Source: Megalopta genalis (taxonomy: Eukaryota > Arthropoda > Insecta > Hymenoptera > Halictidae). Taken from it: a stretch of 64,000 bases of DNA. Made by a program: the position numbers and the translations under genes. Below the pieces are notes generated by a model that searched no databases, was not told the origin of the DNA, and saw only the letters and a list, made by a program, of their open reading frames with translations. The stretch lies in the NCBI RefSeq assembly GCF_051020955.1, contig NC_135015.1, forward strand, positions 2,615,616-2,679,615. The letters are read 5' to 3'. Positions 12,523 to 24,337 of the stretch are shown here, in pieces (the first letter of the stretch is position 1; each line of letters starts with the position of its first letter).

Positions 12523-13390
12523 CTTCGCCTTCAACTGGTTCGTTAAAGTTTCTTTAGCTTGCTTGTGAGTGCCTTGTACGAGTATTATTTCTGATAAAGT
12601 AGCGAGATTAATTAAAATTATGAGTGTAATAAAGGTGAAATGTTTAAGAATCTAGTTGGAGCATTATTTGTGATGTATACCAAGACAAGTTTACATTTAA
12701 AACAGTGGTATATCATAATTGTGGTACAGATTTTATGCTAATTCTAGATTGAAATAACTTCCAACTTCTGAAATTAAATAGTCACATATTCCGTAATTGA
12801 GCAATGTGGATCACGTCTATACCACGTACGGACTAAACATTAAAATTGTTCAAGATTACAAGCTTTATACTATTCTGTAAGATCTTTATTTTGATAATCA
12901 AATAATTATACATTTGTAAATAAAATCTTGGCAATTTGATATGTAGGTTGCAGATTTCATGCATTTATGACAAAATCGAGTATGCGAACTACAATACGAT
13001 AAAAACATAAGAGCAATTTAAGAACAGTGTTATAATATTTTTAAACTGTACAAAAACAATCGAATGCAGAAATGAGTATCTTTAAAATCTGATCTTGTTT
13101 CGTATTCAATGTCCTTACTTTTAGAACGGATATTTGAAATGAGCATTCCAAAATAGGGACATTGAATCTAAAATACGGGAGCATGCTACGAAAACGGTGT
13201 CCCATAATAGCTGGACGATCTTACTTTACTGTTCTATTCGTATTATATTTTATTCATGTTCAATAAATATCTCAAAGTTCATTACGTATCTAGAAACGTC
13301 AATCTATTGAACAGCAGTATAAATATTCAACAATAACACTTTTCATATTTTTATACCTCCTGAAAAGCGTTTCATAATAGGTACTTTTAC
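11816..13390. other. AT-rich non-coding stretch with short repeats
   Basis: Contents: a 25-base sequence (GACAAGCAAGTTATTTTAGA) repeated at 12000-12024 and 12042-12066, a 36-base CT tract (12485-12520), a fragment of the hAT-like MITE starting TAGGTTGCAGATTTCATGC at 12944, and a short inverted repeat at about 13101-13185 around CAATGTCC/GGACATTG. No gene is evident. Confidence 0.55.
12311..12403. repeat. End of a TTAA-bounded MITE (copy b)
   Basis: It is homologous to 566-662 in the same orientation and ends GAACTCGGCAGTCCTAGTT next to TTAA (12400-12403). Two copies ending at TTAA support a TTAA-targeting, piggyBac-like mechanism. The left end is not recognisable. Confidence 0.4.
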
Positions 13391-14054
13391 CTTATTGGAC
13401 GTTCCGCCTTAATGCGAGAGAGAAAGAACATTTGTGGGAGGAAGAAAGGGCAGAAGCACTGCGAGGAGGAAGAGAGAAAACGAAGGAGGAGAGGATGAAC
13501 GAGGAGGCGTCTGGCTTCGGGGAGATGGCGAGAAGGTGGATGGCGAGAAGGTGGACGGCAAGGGGAAGGAACAGAGCTGGTGGTGCTCTTCTAGTGCAGC
13601 CGTACGAGACTTCCACGAATCGGGACCTCCGCGGTCTTCGCTCGCCGCGCGCCGGTCTTCGTTCTCGCCGGTCTGCCCAGGCCGCGTCTCGAGAACCCAA
13701 AACGCAGGCTTGAACTCACAGACGATATTATAGCTTAACTTCATATTATTGTGCTCCTTATATGGCAGCCCATGGTATATCGCGGTGCAGGCCGTTTAAT
13801 CTTGCCAAAGGAGTTGGCCTCGACTCCCCCGGGACGTGTCAGTGCCCTTACGTATTTCCAAGACTTCCTTTTCATTGCTACCCAATAACGGGCTCGATCG
13901 GGTCGGGGCTCGTGTTTATTTTCCGTCCGCGAAATATCGATCCTGTAATTGCTTCGCAGATTTCATAAATAGTTTACGTATTTATCGACCTGTCCCCTTA
14001 GGAAGCTCGTTTTACCAGCTCTCCGAGAGGGATCGATACTGGCAGACTCGTCGC
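13391..14054. other. GC-rich block
   Basis: Purine-rich at 13409-13580 (many GGAGGA, GAGAAGG and GAGG strings), then CpG-rich to about 14050. Overlapping frames are open on both strands because of base skew. None of the translations is recognisable and no clear donor or acceptor pair frames them. Possible regulatory island or untranslated exon. Confidence 0.3.
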
Positions 14055-17000
14055 TAAACTGCGGATTTTATGTATTTATCACGGGAATAAGCCAGCGACA
14101 CTGGTAAGAACGTTTTTATTTTTTGATTAATTTGAATTATTGAAGGATCTTCCTGCTTGGATCGTGCTTTTTGCGGTTTCTATTTTATCGAGAGGTTCGC
14201 TACACTCGTAATTGAAGAATTATGCGTATCATAGTAATGGAGTGCTATTTGATGAATATAGAAAATGTATGATACGTTATTGCATGGTTTACGACAGGTT
14301 TCACTTTTTCAGATACGTTACAAGGAGGACGAGTTGGCGTCGATTTGTCTAATGGCTTTACGAATATGCTTTAAAATCATTCTTTGGTAATTTTAAAGCC
14401 TTCTGTTGTCGGTCAGAATCCATTTACCATAGCATTTAATCTCTTTGATCAACAAAGAATAGCTTCAAACTGTATTTATTAATTAATTTCTATGCATGCA
14501 CAATTGCTTTTACCAGGAGAGAATCTCAAATGACGTCAATTTTCTTTCGACAATCGCGCGAAGACAAGTTTAAAAATTGATTTAGAGTTTTTGGTTGACA
14601 CATGTATGTAGATAAAAATATGCGTGTTAAGGGGCTGAGACTGTTGAGTTTATATTAGGCTAAATAGATTCTTCTGAAAATACATTTTACAATATTGAAC
14701 TACTGATGTGTTTGCCAATATCAATTTCTAGGCACAAACGTATAAAAGTTGTATTTTATTTCATTCGAAACGTACCGAGATCTAAAAGTGACCAGGTACG
14801 TGTTGTCTTATCAAAATTATAAGATTTAATTTATTTCCTGCAATTTTTATAATAGTCTATGCCTGGGTAAAGAAATACATTCGAGAATTACCAATGAAAG
14901 CAGATATATGAATTCAATAATTGTAAAATAAAAACGCGAAACCGGTCATTCAACCGGTAGTGGTTAGTGTTAAATAGAATAAAACCTTGCTAATGGAATG
15001 CAGAAGAGTTGATATAATACGATCCGAAGAATATCTAACTTCAGGGCACCATTGTATGCGACAGTGTTGCATCCTTTTCTCGTTTCATTCGAAACATGTC
15101 GTACCACTTTGGTACATAGAATGCATTCTGGAATGGACGTTAGATCACGGATCTGCACCAACGATAGATCTCTGACAAGGTCGAAACCAGTTTGGTCATC
15201 TTCCGAAAGAAAAGCAGTCACGTCGGAGCAAGGCTTTTCCATAACTAGTTTTACTTGGCCCAGATACAGAGCTGATGTATTGGTCCTTTATCCTTGATCC
15301 TAGCTGCCCGAGATTCTCGAAATCGGTGAGTCTCTGGTTAATTATACAAATCGCCTTTTCTTTCCATATATTCCAACATTTCGGAGTGTTTGCTAGAAAG
15401 TTGAAGCTCGTTTGAAAGCTGAGACTTTCGGACTTATTCTTTTGGAAAAAGAAACTCATCGTGCGGCGAATCGCCGAGCATTAGTGCGCCGACGAATAAT
15501 GAGTCTAGATCGCGACGGTCTTGGAAATTTAATTATTCGGCTCGTGTTCTATCGTAGAATCGTCGTCGAAACTCGAGCAGATACGCTGAAAAAAACTGAC
15601 ACGGAAGCCCGCAAGGAGGGAACGCGTTTTAATGAATCAAAATGCAAGTAGGTACTTGATGCGCTTTTCATCCGTGCCTCGTTAGTTAGTACGCGAACTA
15701 ACGGAATTTTGCGCGGACGTTTAATAGCGTTGCGGACATTTCGCTACGCCCTTAGAACACAAATTCTATCAGACTCAAAGGGTTAAAGGGAAGAGAATGC
15801 AAGCTCGTGACTTCCTTTACAACCACCGGTTGCTTCTGGCCTTCTAGATACCCCGCGAGCTTCCATAGAGAACCCGAACTGCAGTTTACAGATTCAAATA
15901 AGTCGCGGGTGCATAGTCCGCAAACATCGCCGGGTTCTGCGAGCCTTGCAATTGGAAAGGTGTGATTACATCGAGTCCATTTAGATGATCTTTTTATTGA
16001 GCAAATGTAAGAAGATTGGAGAATCGTTAACCTATGTCGACAGAACGGATTAGGAGACAAGTATTAGCCAACTAGAAATTATTTAATGATATTTCAACCT
16101 GAATACCTTTTACTGCCGAATAAAAAAAATGCTAATAATAGTGAGAATCCTTATTTCACACTGTCCATTTCGACTATCAATTTATAAACTGTCTCTCTAT
16201 ATGAAATTATTTATCCAATAATATTTACCTCGATGAAGATAAACGTCACAAGTAACCTGTCCATTTTGTCTTGTAAAAAGATAGAAGATCTATTCTATCT
16301 TGTCTTGTCTATTTTGTAAAATTGAACATATTTTTTAAATTTCTGTTTTTGTTACTTCTTTTTATTAAATACAATAGTCACATATCTTAAAATTGTTGCA
16401 CGATATTAATAAAAATTCTTATTTAAAAGATGTTTGTCACTCTTTTTATATCCTTGTTAATCTAATTCTTAGGGCGCATCTGCATAACAAATTAAACTCG
16501 CCCGCGGTTAAAGGGTTAATGTGAGCAGTAATAATATATTTCCATGCTTCGAAACGGTTTCAGTTTTATAGACGCATTATAGGAATCGATAGAAATGGAT
16601 CGGTGATTGAAGCAACGGTAATTGCGTTCGAAAGAGAAGAAACGATCTGAAGCACGTTTGCATAGTAGTTCTTCCTCGAACATTCGTTCGTAGTCGTTTC
16701 ACCTCTGCAGTTTCCGGGGATAGAAATTTAACGTATGAAACGACTTCCGGCTTCTTATGCAGTCGATGCGGTACACGATACAGTGGCGCATTTCCACTAA
16801 GGAAATGATTAAAGCAGACTGCACAAGATACACCAGTCGCGGATACTGTCGAGGAGAAACCGATCTTGTGCACATTATTGATATCTGCGAGCACGGTGTT
16901 GCGACGGAAATTGCATTCGATAAGCGTAAATTAAATTATTTCGAATTTAGCGAAACAAAGCTTCCTTATGCCCTTCGCGAGTTAATCCGTGGAAATCTGA

Positions 17001-17992
17001 GTCGATAAAAAAAACTGCCATTCGATTATTAGAAACTAATCAAATTAGACAATTACGTTCATCTGCAATTTCTCGTTGAACGAACAATCCACATTTAATT
17101 ACCGCGGAATTTATGTATATGCATTGGGTTGAAATTTTTAAGACGCGGTCGAATAAGAGCGAGCGTAGAGCTAATGTTTTTCGTTTGCAAGTTAATGAAA
17201 GTTGTAACCACGGATACGGATTTCTATTTAATTCTGTTGATTCGAAATTCCGTGCACGAAACCGATAATACGCGGAAAAATCCGGCAATCCAGTGGTTAC
17301 TATAAATTCGAGACGATAAGGATCTCCGTGGAATTTGTGAAATGCAAACATCGACCACCGATGATTATTAATTTAATTCTTCAAACGATCTGCCGGTTAA
17401 TAATTGTACATGGCGAAATATTTCGCATAGGTGCGGTGAAACGATGCTCCGAATTCGCATAGTGTATTATCGGATCCTTCATCGATTATAGGCCGATTTT
17501 CGTATCCTGCAATATTAACCTCTTTTCGCGATCGGAACCTTTCACCGGCGAGCACAGCCGATTCGGATTACGATACAGAGTTATATTTATGACATCACGA
17601 GGCTGAACGAGTGCAAATGAAAGTTGCAGGATTACTCTTACTCTCGCCGAGCGCGAAAGGAAAACCCGTTTGTTTTGTGCCGCACCAACACTAATCAAGG
17701 ATACATGTGTTCTGAAATCTCGTTTCACTCCGCGAACGCTCCGCGCAGCTGGCAATATGTTTCCTAATATGAGCGTCGCGAATGACACAATTTTCTTTTT
17801 TCAACGAGCGTCGACGTCAGAGATTATTAGAGGCATCTATTTAAGCGTCGAGGCTCCGTAATGATTTTTTCGAAATATTCAATTCTCGCAAGGATATGGA
17901 CAAAGTAAACCTAACGTCTCTCGCTGATGGATTGCGCAATGTATAGATATATGTATTGTCTGCTTGAGAAATTACATGAAAAAAACATCTAT
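14055..17992. other. Non-coding stretch, mixed composition
   Basis: It begins with a fragment of the hAT-like MITE (TAAACTGCGGATTTTATG at 14055; no matching right end found). A donor-like site ATCG|GTGAGT lies at 15325 after a frame with no recognisable product. The frames at 15752-16060 (-), 16577-16894 (-), 17040-17351 (-) and 17486-17788 (-) are unconvincing. No gene is called. Confidence 0.45.
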
Positions 17993-17994
17993 TA

Positions 17995-18569
17995 TTGGGT
18001 TGGCAACTAGGTAATTGCCGACTTCAGTTATAGATGTCTGTCACTCCCATTTTTATGATATCCGTAAATGTTATATTATAAAATTATTATTATTATTATT
18101 GTGTTATTTTTTATTATCCGTGAATGTTAGCAACTGGACAAATTGAATGCAGCGGTCAAGGAAAAGCGAGCAGAATTGGTCAATCGTAAAGGTGTCATTT
18201 TCCACCAGGACAATGCTAGGCCGCACACATCTTTGTCCACTCGGCAAAAATTGTTGGATATTGGTTGGGAATTGATGTTACACCCACCATATAGCCCTGA
18301 TCTCGCGCCATCGGATTACCACGATCCCTGGACAACTCCCTTCGTGATAAACCTTTTAATGATGATGACGCTGTAAAATCTCACTTAACTCAGTTTTTGG
18401 CCGAAAAGGATCAGACTTTCTACGAGCGTGGAATTTTCCAGTTGTCAGAGAGATGGCAAAAGGTCATCGAACAAAATGGAAAATATATTACAGATTAAAC
18501 TTCATTCCAAGTAAAAAAGAATTTTGTATTTCATTGAACAAATCGGCAATTACTTAGTTGTCAACCCAA
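17995..18569 (+). mobile_element. mariner element, internally deleted (575 bp)
   Basis: The ends are inverted repeats of about 28 bases (TTGGGTTGGCAACTAGGTAA on the left, reverse complement TTGGGTTGACAACTAAGTAA on the right), each flanked by TA (17993-17994 and 18570-18571), the standard mariner target duplication. A full mariner is about 1.3 kb; this one jumps from the 5' untranslated region directly into the last third of the transposase. The element at 57818-58393 has the same junction, so both descend from one deletion derivative that was moved by transposase made elsewhere. Confidence 0.92.
18131..18498 (+). pseudogene. mariner transposase, C-terminal remnant with frameshift
   Basis: The reading frame gives LNAAVKEKRAELVNRKGV followed by IFHQDNARPH and YSPDLAPSDYH. 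The D of HQDN and the D of SDYH are separated by 34 residues, which is the second half of the mariner DD34D catalytic triad. The N-terminal helix-turn-helix and the first catalytic D are absent through the deletion, and a TAG stop lies directly before the fragment. Compared with the copy at 57889-58263, seven bases are missing just after DYH (about 18319), which shifts the frame; the original frame resumes downstream and ends WQKVIEQNGKYITD. It cannot make a working transposase. Confidence 0.92.
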
Positions 18570-18571
18570 TA

Positions 18572-19625
18572 TTTTGTCAAATAAGATATTATTTAAGATA
18601 TTATATTCCCGTTAAGTATTATAAAGGCAAAGGAAAATTTTTGACCTTCTTCTCAAGTTTTGACCTTTCTAGAACTCAAGAGCTAAACGATCTACTTTAA
18701 AAATTCGAATAGAAGTGTTTACAACAGCGGCAGTTTGAAATATTTATAATTTACGTATATCTGTTTACGTATAATTGATACGTGTATCTGTATAATAATA
18801 CGTGAATTTATGCTTCTGTTACTTTTCAAATTAGGAGATAACGACGAAACCATCGAGGAAAAAATAAAACAAAAATACGTATTTCTGCTTAGTTTTACAT
18901 CCGCAACGATATTAACTGTATATGTAAGTAGCTAGAACATTTGAATGCACGTGAGCATTTTTGTGTAGAAACGTATGATGTAGAAAACGACAAAGTTGCT
19001 AGGCTATTCATAGAAACGTACGATCAATTTGCAGGATTACGTGGAAAATATGCGTACACGTAACAGAAACTAGGCGTAGAAAGTTCAAGAATCGCGTTCG
19101 ACTCGATCAACCGTTAAATCACCACAATCTTAACAAAGAGTCCTTGAACGGAAACAATCGGCTGCGTGGCAGTCTAGGGATTAACGGTTACTTAATGTTT
19201 CGCATGAATAATGTTATTACCGGTGTTAACCCGGTCGTCTCTCTCAATATTCGTACCGTTTTCGGCAAGCAGAATTACATGCGAGACGAAGTATGTTTTG
19301 CGCGCCACATGTGTCTCTTGAAAAACTTGCAATGTCGCGGGCGGTGCAAAGAAATGCAAGCCCTCCCAGTTTGGCCGTTTCTTCGGCTGGTTTTTTTCGG
19401 TTTCGCCCGGGAGCATTTGCATTCCTCGGCAGGGAATCGGTCTCCGACGAGCAAAGAAATTCTATTTGAGGCTTTGTTGTAACCCGGCTCAAGATTATCG
19501 ATGCTACTCTGATATAGGGAACACGCGCCGCTCGCGTGCTCCTTCCTCGACACCATCTTGACCCCATTAAATTCCAAATAACGGAATAAGACAACTTTCA
19601 AACTCGTTAGTAAAATCAAAAGTAA
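18572..19625. other. Non-coding stretch
   Basis: Mostly AT-rich, with a less AT-rich part at 19060-19560. Four overlapping frames of 76-116 codons at 19144-19619 lie on both strands and are mutually exclusive; none is recognisable. Confidence 0.45.
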
Positions 19626-19720
19626 ACGTGCACTCTTGTTTATAAAATCATCGACGATCTTGAAATCTTCAATATTTTCCTTCCAAATTCTGTTCTATAC
19701 CATCAATGACAAACGTGTCA

Positions 19721-19986
19721 ATACTAGACCTACCGAGCACTAAAAACAACTAGTTTATATTTCCTTCTCAAAGTAACAAAACCGCATTTATGGAGATAAT
19801 GCACAATTTTTATTACAAAATAGACTTGAAGAAATAAATATACTTTAGTTCTACTTTTCTTTATTTCCTTATTATTCTATTTCTTATTTCGTAATAAAAA
19901 TTGTGCATTATCTTCATAAATGCGGTTTTGTTATTTTGAAAAGGAAATGTAAGCCAATTGTACTTAGTGCTCGATAGTTCTAGTAT
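19721..19986. mobile_element. Palindromic MITE within the cluster (266 bp)
   Basis: The arms 19721-19829 and 19885-19986 are reverse complements, best preserved towards the inside (ACCGCATTTATGGAGATAAT against ATTATCTTCATAAATGCGGT). The outer tips, ATACTAGACCTACCGAGCAC on the left and the complement of GTGCTCGATAGTTCTAGTAT on the right, match the repeat ends at 566-662 and 12311-12403. There is no coding capacity. Confidence 0.65.
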
Positions 19987-19996
19987 AGAAAGGTTT

Positions 19997-20232
19997 GAGC
20001 CGTTTATTTTGAAAGTGGCATAAGTCACTTTACCGTAATGAAAAGTGGTGATTTTTTAATGTTTATACGAAATTATTTATACTGAGAAAAATATCAGTAT
20101 CCTGAGATAACAAATACAAGTAAATCTTCTCGAAAGTTAACATCCATATTTTTAAACGTGTTAAAACGCAAACCCTTAAATATATCGACTTAAAAACAAA
20201 GTGACTTATGCCACTTTCAAAATAAACGGCTC
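19997..20232. mobile_element. MITE with 35-base terminal inverted repeats (236 bp)
   Basis: The left end, GAGCCGTTTATTTTGAAAGT onward, is repeated in reverse at the right end (ACTTTCAAAATAAACGGCTC) with essentially no mismatch over about 35 bases, so it is a young insertion compared with its surroundings. The interior is AT-rich without an open frame. The target duplication is ambiguous because both flanks are T-rich. Confidence 0.75.
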
Positions 20233-20316
20233 ATTTGTTACTGATGGTAGAAAAGAATTTAGAAGGTAAATACTGAAGATTTCAAGGTCGTCGATGATTT
20301 TTTAAATAAGAGTGCA

Positions 20317-20542
20317 TGTTTTTATCATCATGATAAAATAGCTGAGATCAAGACCAATCCAATGAGCTATAACACTATGACCATCGTGAGACATTCAAAA
20401 CGAAAAATTCAGGAATATTTAAACAAATTTAATCACATTATTAGTATTTATTCCTAAATATTCAGTATCACATAAAAGTCGTAGCATTTAAGTCATTGGA
20501 TTGATCATGATCTCAACTATCACGAAATGAGGATAAAAATCC
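20317..20542. mobile_element. Palindromic MITE abutting the cluster (226 bp)
   Basis: Left arm 20317-20367 and right arm 20490-20542 are reverse complements (TTTTTATCATCATGATAAAA with GACCAATCCAATGA, against TCATTGGATTGATCATGATC with GGATAAAAAT). The interior has a second short pairing, CAGGAATATTTAAA with CCTAAATATTC. It begins where the outer palindrome ends, making four inverted-repeat units within 920 bases. Confidence 0.6.
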
Positions 20543-23500
20543 GAAAAGACGTTCATCAGAATATAATTGTCACATCATAAAGATGACTTTCACATTAAAA
20601 ATTATTTTTGAGCTTCAGCTGTAAGTATATTCATTTATAAAAATTGTATAAATGTAGTTTGTTGCCTTTGAAAAATTGTACTACTGTAAATATGAAATTA
20701 TATTACCAAGTATTTTATTAATGTAAAAAAGAAAACAAAATCATATGTTAAGTCTAACAAATAAACAAACTACAGCTCGTTAAACCAATTATCAAATTTA
20801 GTTTTAATAAATGAACTGTGTACAATTTTTTTCTACATAGAAAACGTTAAAACATTGAACAATAATATAATCATATAGACCTTGAATATTAATGAATTTA
20901 CAATGTTTAATATAAACCGTACTATATGTGCATAGATTGCGAAAAAATTTTGCTTATCTCAATTATACCCATCTTGAGTTACAGCTTTGCAAGTGCTTGA
21001 AATTAGATCACCACGCGTTTAAAAGGTTAGGTTTGGTTGAAACATGCGCAGGATTTTCATAACAACTCGTAGTTATTTAAACACAAACCTGAGTTTGCAC
21101 TTTAAAAAACAAATAAAAATTACACGAAATAATTTAAATATAGTTTTAAAACGCGCGAGAAAATTTTCGAAATCTGGTACTGGCAAAAAACTGAAAATCC
21201 CGTGGCTCACTACAGTAGAGTGAAGCACGTAACTACGTACCTGGCCGAGAAGGAACGAAGCTGCACGAACCCGCCACGAGAGTATGCGAGTAATGTCGGC
21301 CCGCATATAACACGAAACGGTTGTACCGAAGGGACGGTTCCGCGATTAAACGAAGTATTACACGTATAAACGTTGATCCGTTGACTTGTCATGATTTGAA
21401 ACGACGCCTCGTGACTCAGTGAAACGGCGAGCAGCGTACTAAGAGCAAAATAGGCTTGTGTATTGGAACCGGCGAAAACCTAACCTTCAAACTTTCACAC
21501 TCAAGGTGTATCGGCCCGTTTGACAATTGCTGGAATACACACTCGAGGTAAACAACGAACCGTTGATGTCGACGAATCGATGCGTGGCGAAAGTCTTTGG
21601 TAATTACAACTGTTATTTCCTAATTCTTTATCGTTCATTTCATCGTTTAAATACTCGTTAGTTGTCCGGTACGCTTGTCGACGTTGATATCTATACAATG
21701 GAAATGTGCTCCGAATAAAGCTGTATAAGCTGAAATACGTATGTATGTATTACGTGTGTATCGTTCAGGAAGTCATATTCCTATTTGAAGCTGCCATGAT
21801 CGACCAATTGAAAAATGGAAGTGCTTCGACGAATAAGGCGTGATTTAGCCATTATTTTCGATCCGGAAACGCGTCAATTTTAATTCTACTAGAAAATCGT
21901 GGTTTATTGTTCGGGACTTTGTGCTCGTGAAATGTGTATAACATGCCTGTGAAGTTTTCAATTAAATAGTGGTGCTTTCCTTTCGCAGTACATAATAAAT
22001 TGGTACGTCGTATTGAAATCTTGGGTAATTTTTGAAATACTTTGAAGCATATTTAACTCTGAGACAAATAAGTATTAATATTGAAGAATTTGTTATATTT
22101 TTTGTGTAAGGAAAAGTCGATTTTTTTTTCAGAAAAAGTGAAAAGTATTTTATCGCATAGTTTATTTTCTATATCCAATAGTTTTAATATATCGAACCAT
22201 TATATATCGGCCATAACAAGCTATGTAAAGTAAAATGGCGGGAAATGAAGGCAGAAGTATCGATTTTTCAACTTTCCATTCTTGCTTATGTTTTGATATC
22301 CCTGTTCTGAGCTATAAAATACTCTCAAACCGTATTCCAAATTTGTACTTGATTGATCCATCCTTTTACGATAGTGTTGCTCTATTTCTATAATTAGTTT
22401 CTATAAATAAATATTAAAGTGTTACTCTATTTGTTGATGCAGAAATTCCCAAACTTTTTTTAACTATCAATTACTTATATAAATTGCAGACTTGTAATTT
22501 TACAACGAAATGTTTTTTAATTTCGTAACACTTACCGGAAGTCTACTAATAGGATTTCCAATAAGAGCACTATATCTAAATATCCTCTGATAAACAATAA
22601 TTCCAAAAGAAATCATAATATTATTTTATCGATTCGATGATTCGCGATCCAAATTGTTGTTTCCATTGGAATTTAAAAAACCTTATTGATTATAAATTTT
22701 AAAAATCAATGACACACACACATAAGTGAGTAATGCGGTAAAGTAAAGATTCAGCTCCTTTTTATTTCTGGAATAACGGATGTCGGATCCATTTTGACTC
22801 AGAATTACAAACGTTCCATTTAAATACAAATGGAATTATTAGTATCGAATCCAAGAATACGATTTACTTTGATCTCCATAAAATGCGTTTAGAAATATAT
22901 TCAAATAAAAAATTGGAGAAAATTACAGCTATGGCTGTGATAACTAATGAAAACCGTCCAGTCCACCGTCCAAATGTTGATCAATAAAATTTTGAAAATG
23001 AGTTTATGTTTCTGTTTTCAGGTACGTACAGCTTTTACCGAATTTCCGCAGCTTCCGGTAGAGACGATCGTTGATCAGCATCGAAGATACTAGTGAGTAG
23101 AATGACTATTAATGAATTCCGAAAGCATCGCCCAGCAATGGCGTCAGTCGCTTCTTCGTGTTATCCTTTCGTTCGTTTTTCTTTTTCGATTTTGTCGTCG
23201 TTTTTATTTTATTTTCGCCGTGATCCCACGGCGGTCTGCCGCGGCTGGTGACTGGTCGTTCGTTCGAGGAAACCGGCAAAAAATTTTAATTTCTTCAGCA
23301 TGTGCGCCGGAGGTGACGGATCGGGGCGATAAACGTTTCTCTCGTTATTCTCGCCAGCTTTTGGCCTCGCGTACATGTATGTATATCCGAAGACAAAAAC
23401 ATTCGATTCTCTGAAACTCGATCTCCCAGTTTGTCCTTGCATGGTTGACATGCTTTTATGTATATGTAGTCTACTGCACTCGTTAAATTTGTTTCATCGA

Positions 23501-23652
23501 AAGGCCTACGCGACGGCTTTCTCCGGAAGGCGTTAACGCTAGCCTTCGTGGCTCCTTAAATTCTGCCTCCACTTAGACCCTCGCTGTATACGCTTTTTGT
23601 GCGACCAGGCTCGTCAGAAATGCTTCATGGTTGCAAAAATTGTCTCCCGTAT
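20543..23652. other. Non-coding stretch
   Basis: AT-rich to about 21100 and 21700-22990. Less AT-rich at 21170-21570 and 23000-23600, the latter with many CpG (Inr-like or exon sequence cannot be told apart by eye). Frames at 23112-23414 (+) and 23209-23451 (-) overlap and are not recognisable. Confidence 0.45.
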
Positions 23653-24337
23653 TAACCCTTCACACTCGAAGCCATTTTAACTGTAAACACAAAATTGTTT
23701 TCCTGACCTATAGCATTTTCATTTTATATGTCTTACAAGAGAACCATGGCGACTGTTACGTTCCAATTTTGACAAAACTTTACCCAAGTATTTAACACTT
23801 GGTCACGCCAACAACCTCACAAACTTCATGAGATGAAAGTATTTTATACAATCAAATTAAACTAAAAATATTAAGTTGTATGACATCAATTACATTTTCA
23901 ATATTCTTAGGTTTTGCAGGCCTTAATAAAATTTGGAGAATATGATAAATTGAAAATGAAAGTAAATGGAGAAATACAAGAAACAAAAATTGTCTCGTAC
24001 TATTAGGAAAATTATTAAGGATGAAGACGTATTGATCCCAGTAGGTGTAAAAGAAATCTTAGTACAAGGGATTAACATTGATATATCATTCGATGAATTG
24101 TTATACTAACGTATTGTGCATTAGCCACTAATTGGTATAATAATTTTCACAAGAATGAGTGGTATATTGGAATCGTTATAAACCCCGATAAGAAGTGTAC
24201 AGAAATGTGTCATCTAATTTGAAATAAATTATCCATTGATATTTGTATAAAATAATGTGCATAAAATAATAAGAATGGGGAAAATTAAACTTCCAATGTT
24301 GTCCACTTGTGACCCCAGTATATCAGCTAAGGGTTAA
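23653..24337. mobile_element. TTAA-bounded repeat element (685 bp), decayed
   Basis: It begins TTAACCCTTCACACTCGAAG (TTAA at 23653-23656) and ends CAGCTAAGGGTTAA (TTAA at 24334-24337), so the tips are inverted AAGGGTTAA/TTAACCCTT repeats at TTAA sites. Parts recur in the same order at about 40565-40800 (GGTATATTGAGATCATGATA, then GGTGAAAAATTAAAC), at about 45755-45860 (GTAAGTGGAGACATACA, then GTGAAAGAAGTC) and probably at 4030-4160. It encodes nothing recognisable. TTAA sites suggest a piggyBac-type or similar non-autonomous element. Confidence 0.5.

Larger units (their letters stand above)
19626..20330. repeat. Outer palindrome enclosing two smaller foldback elements
   Basis: The left arm 19626-19716 (containing AAAATCATCGACGATCTTGA) and the right arm 20232-20318 (TCAAGGTCGTCGATGATTTT) are reverse complements over about 88 bases with roughly 85% identity. 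The arms are separated by two further palindromic elements (19721-19986 and 19997-20232). The simplest reading is an older foldback transposon whose centre received, or was replaced by, two others. Confidence 0.6.
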
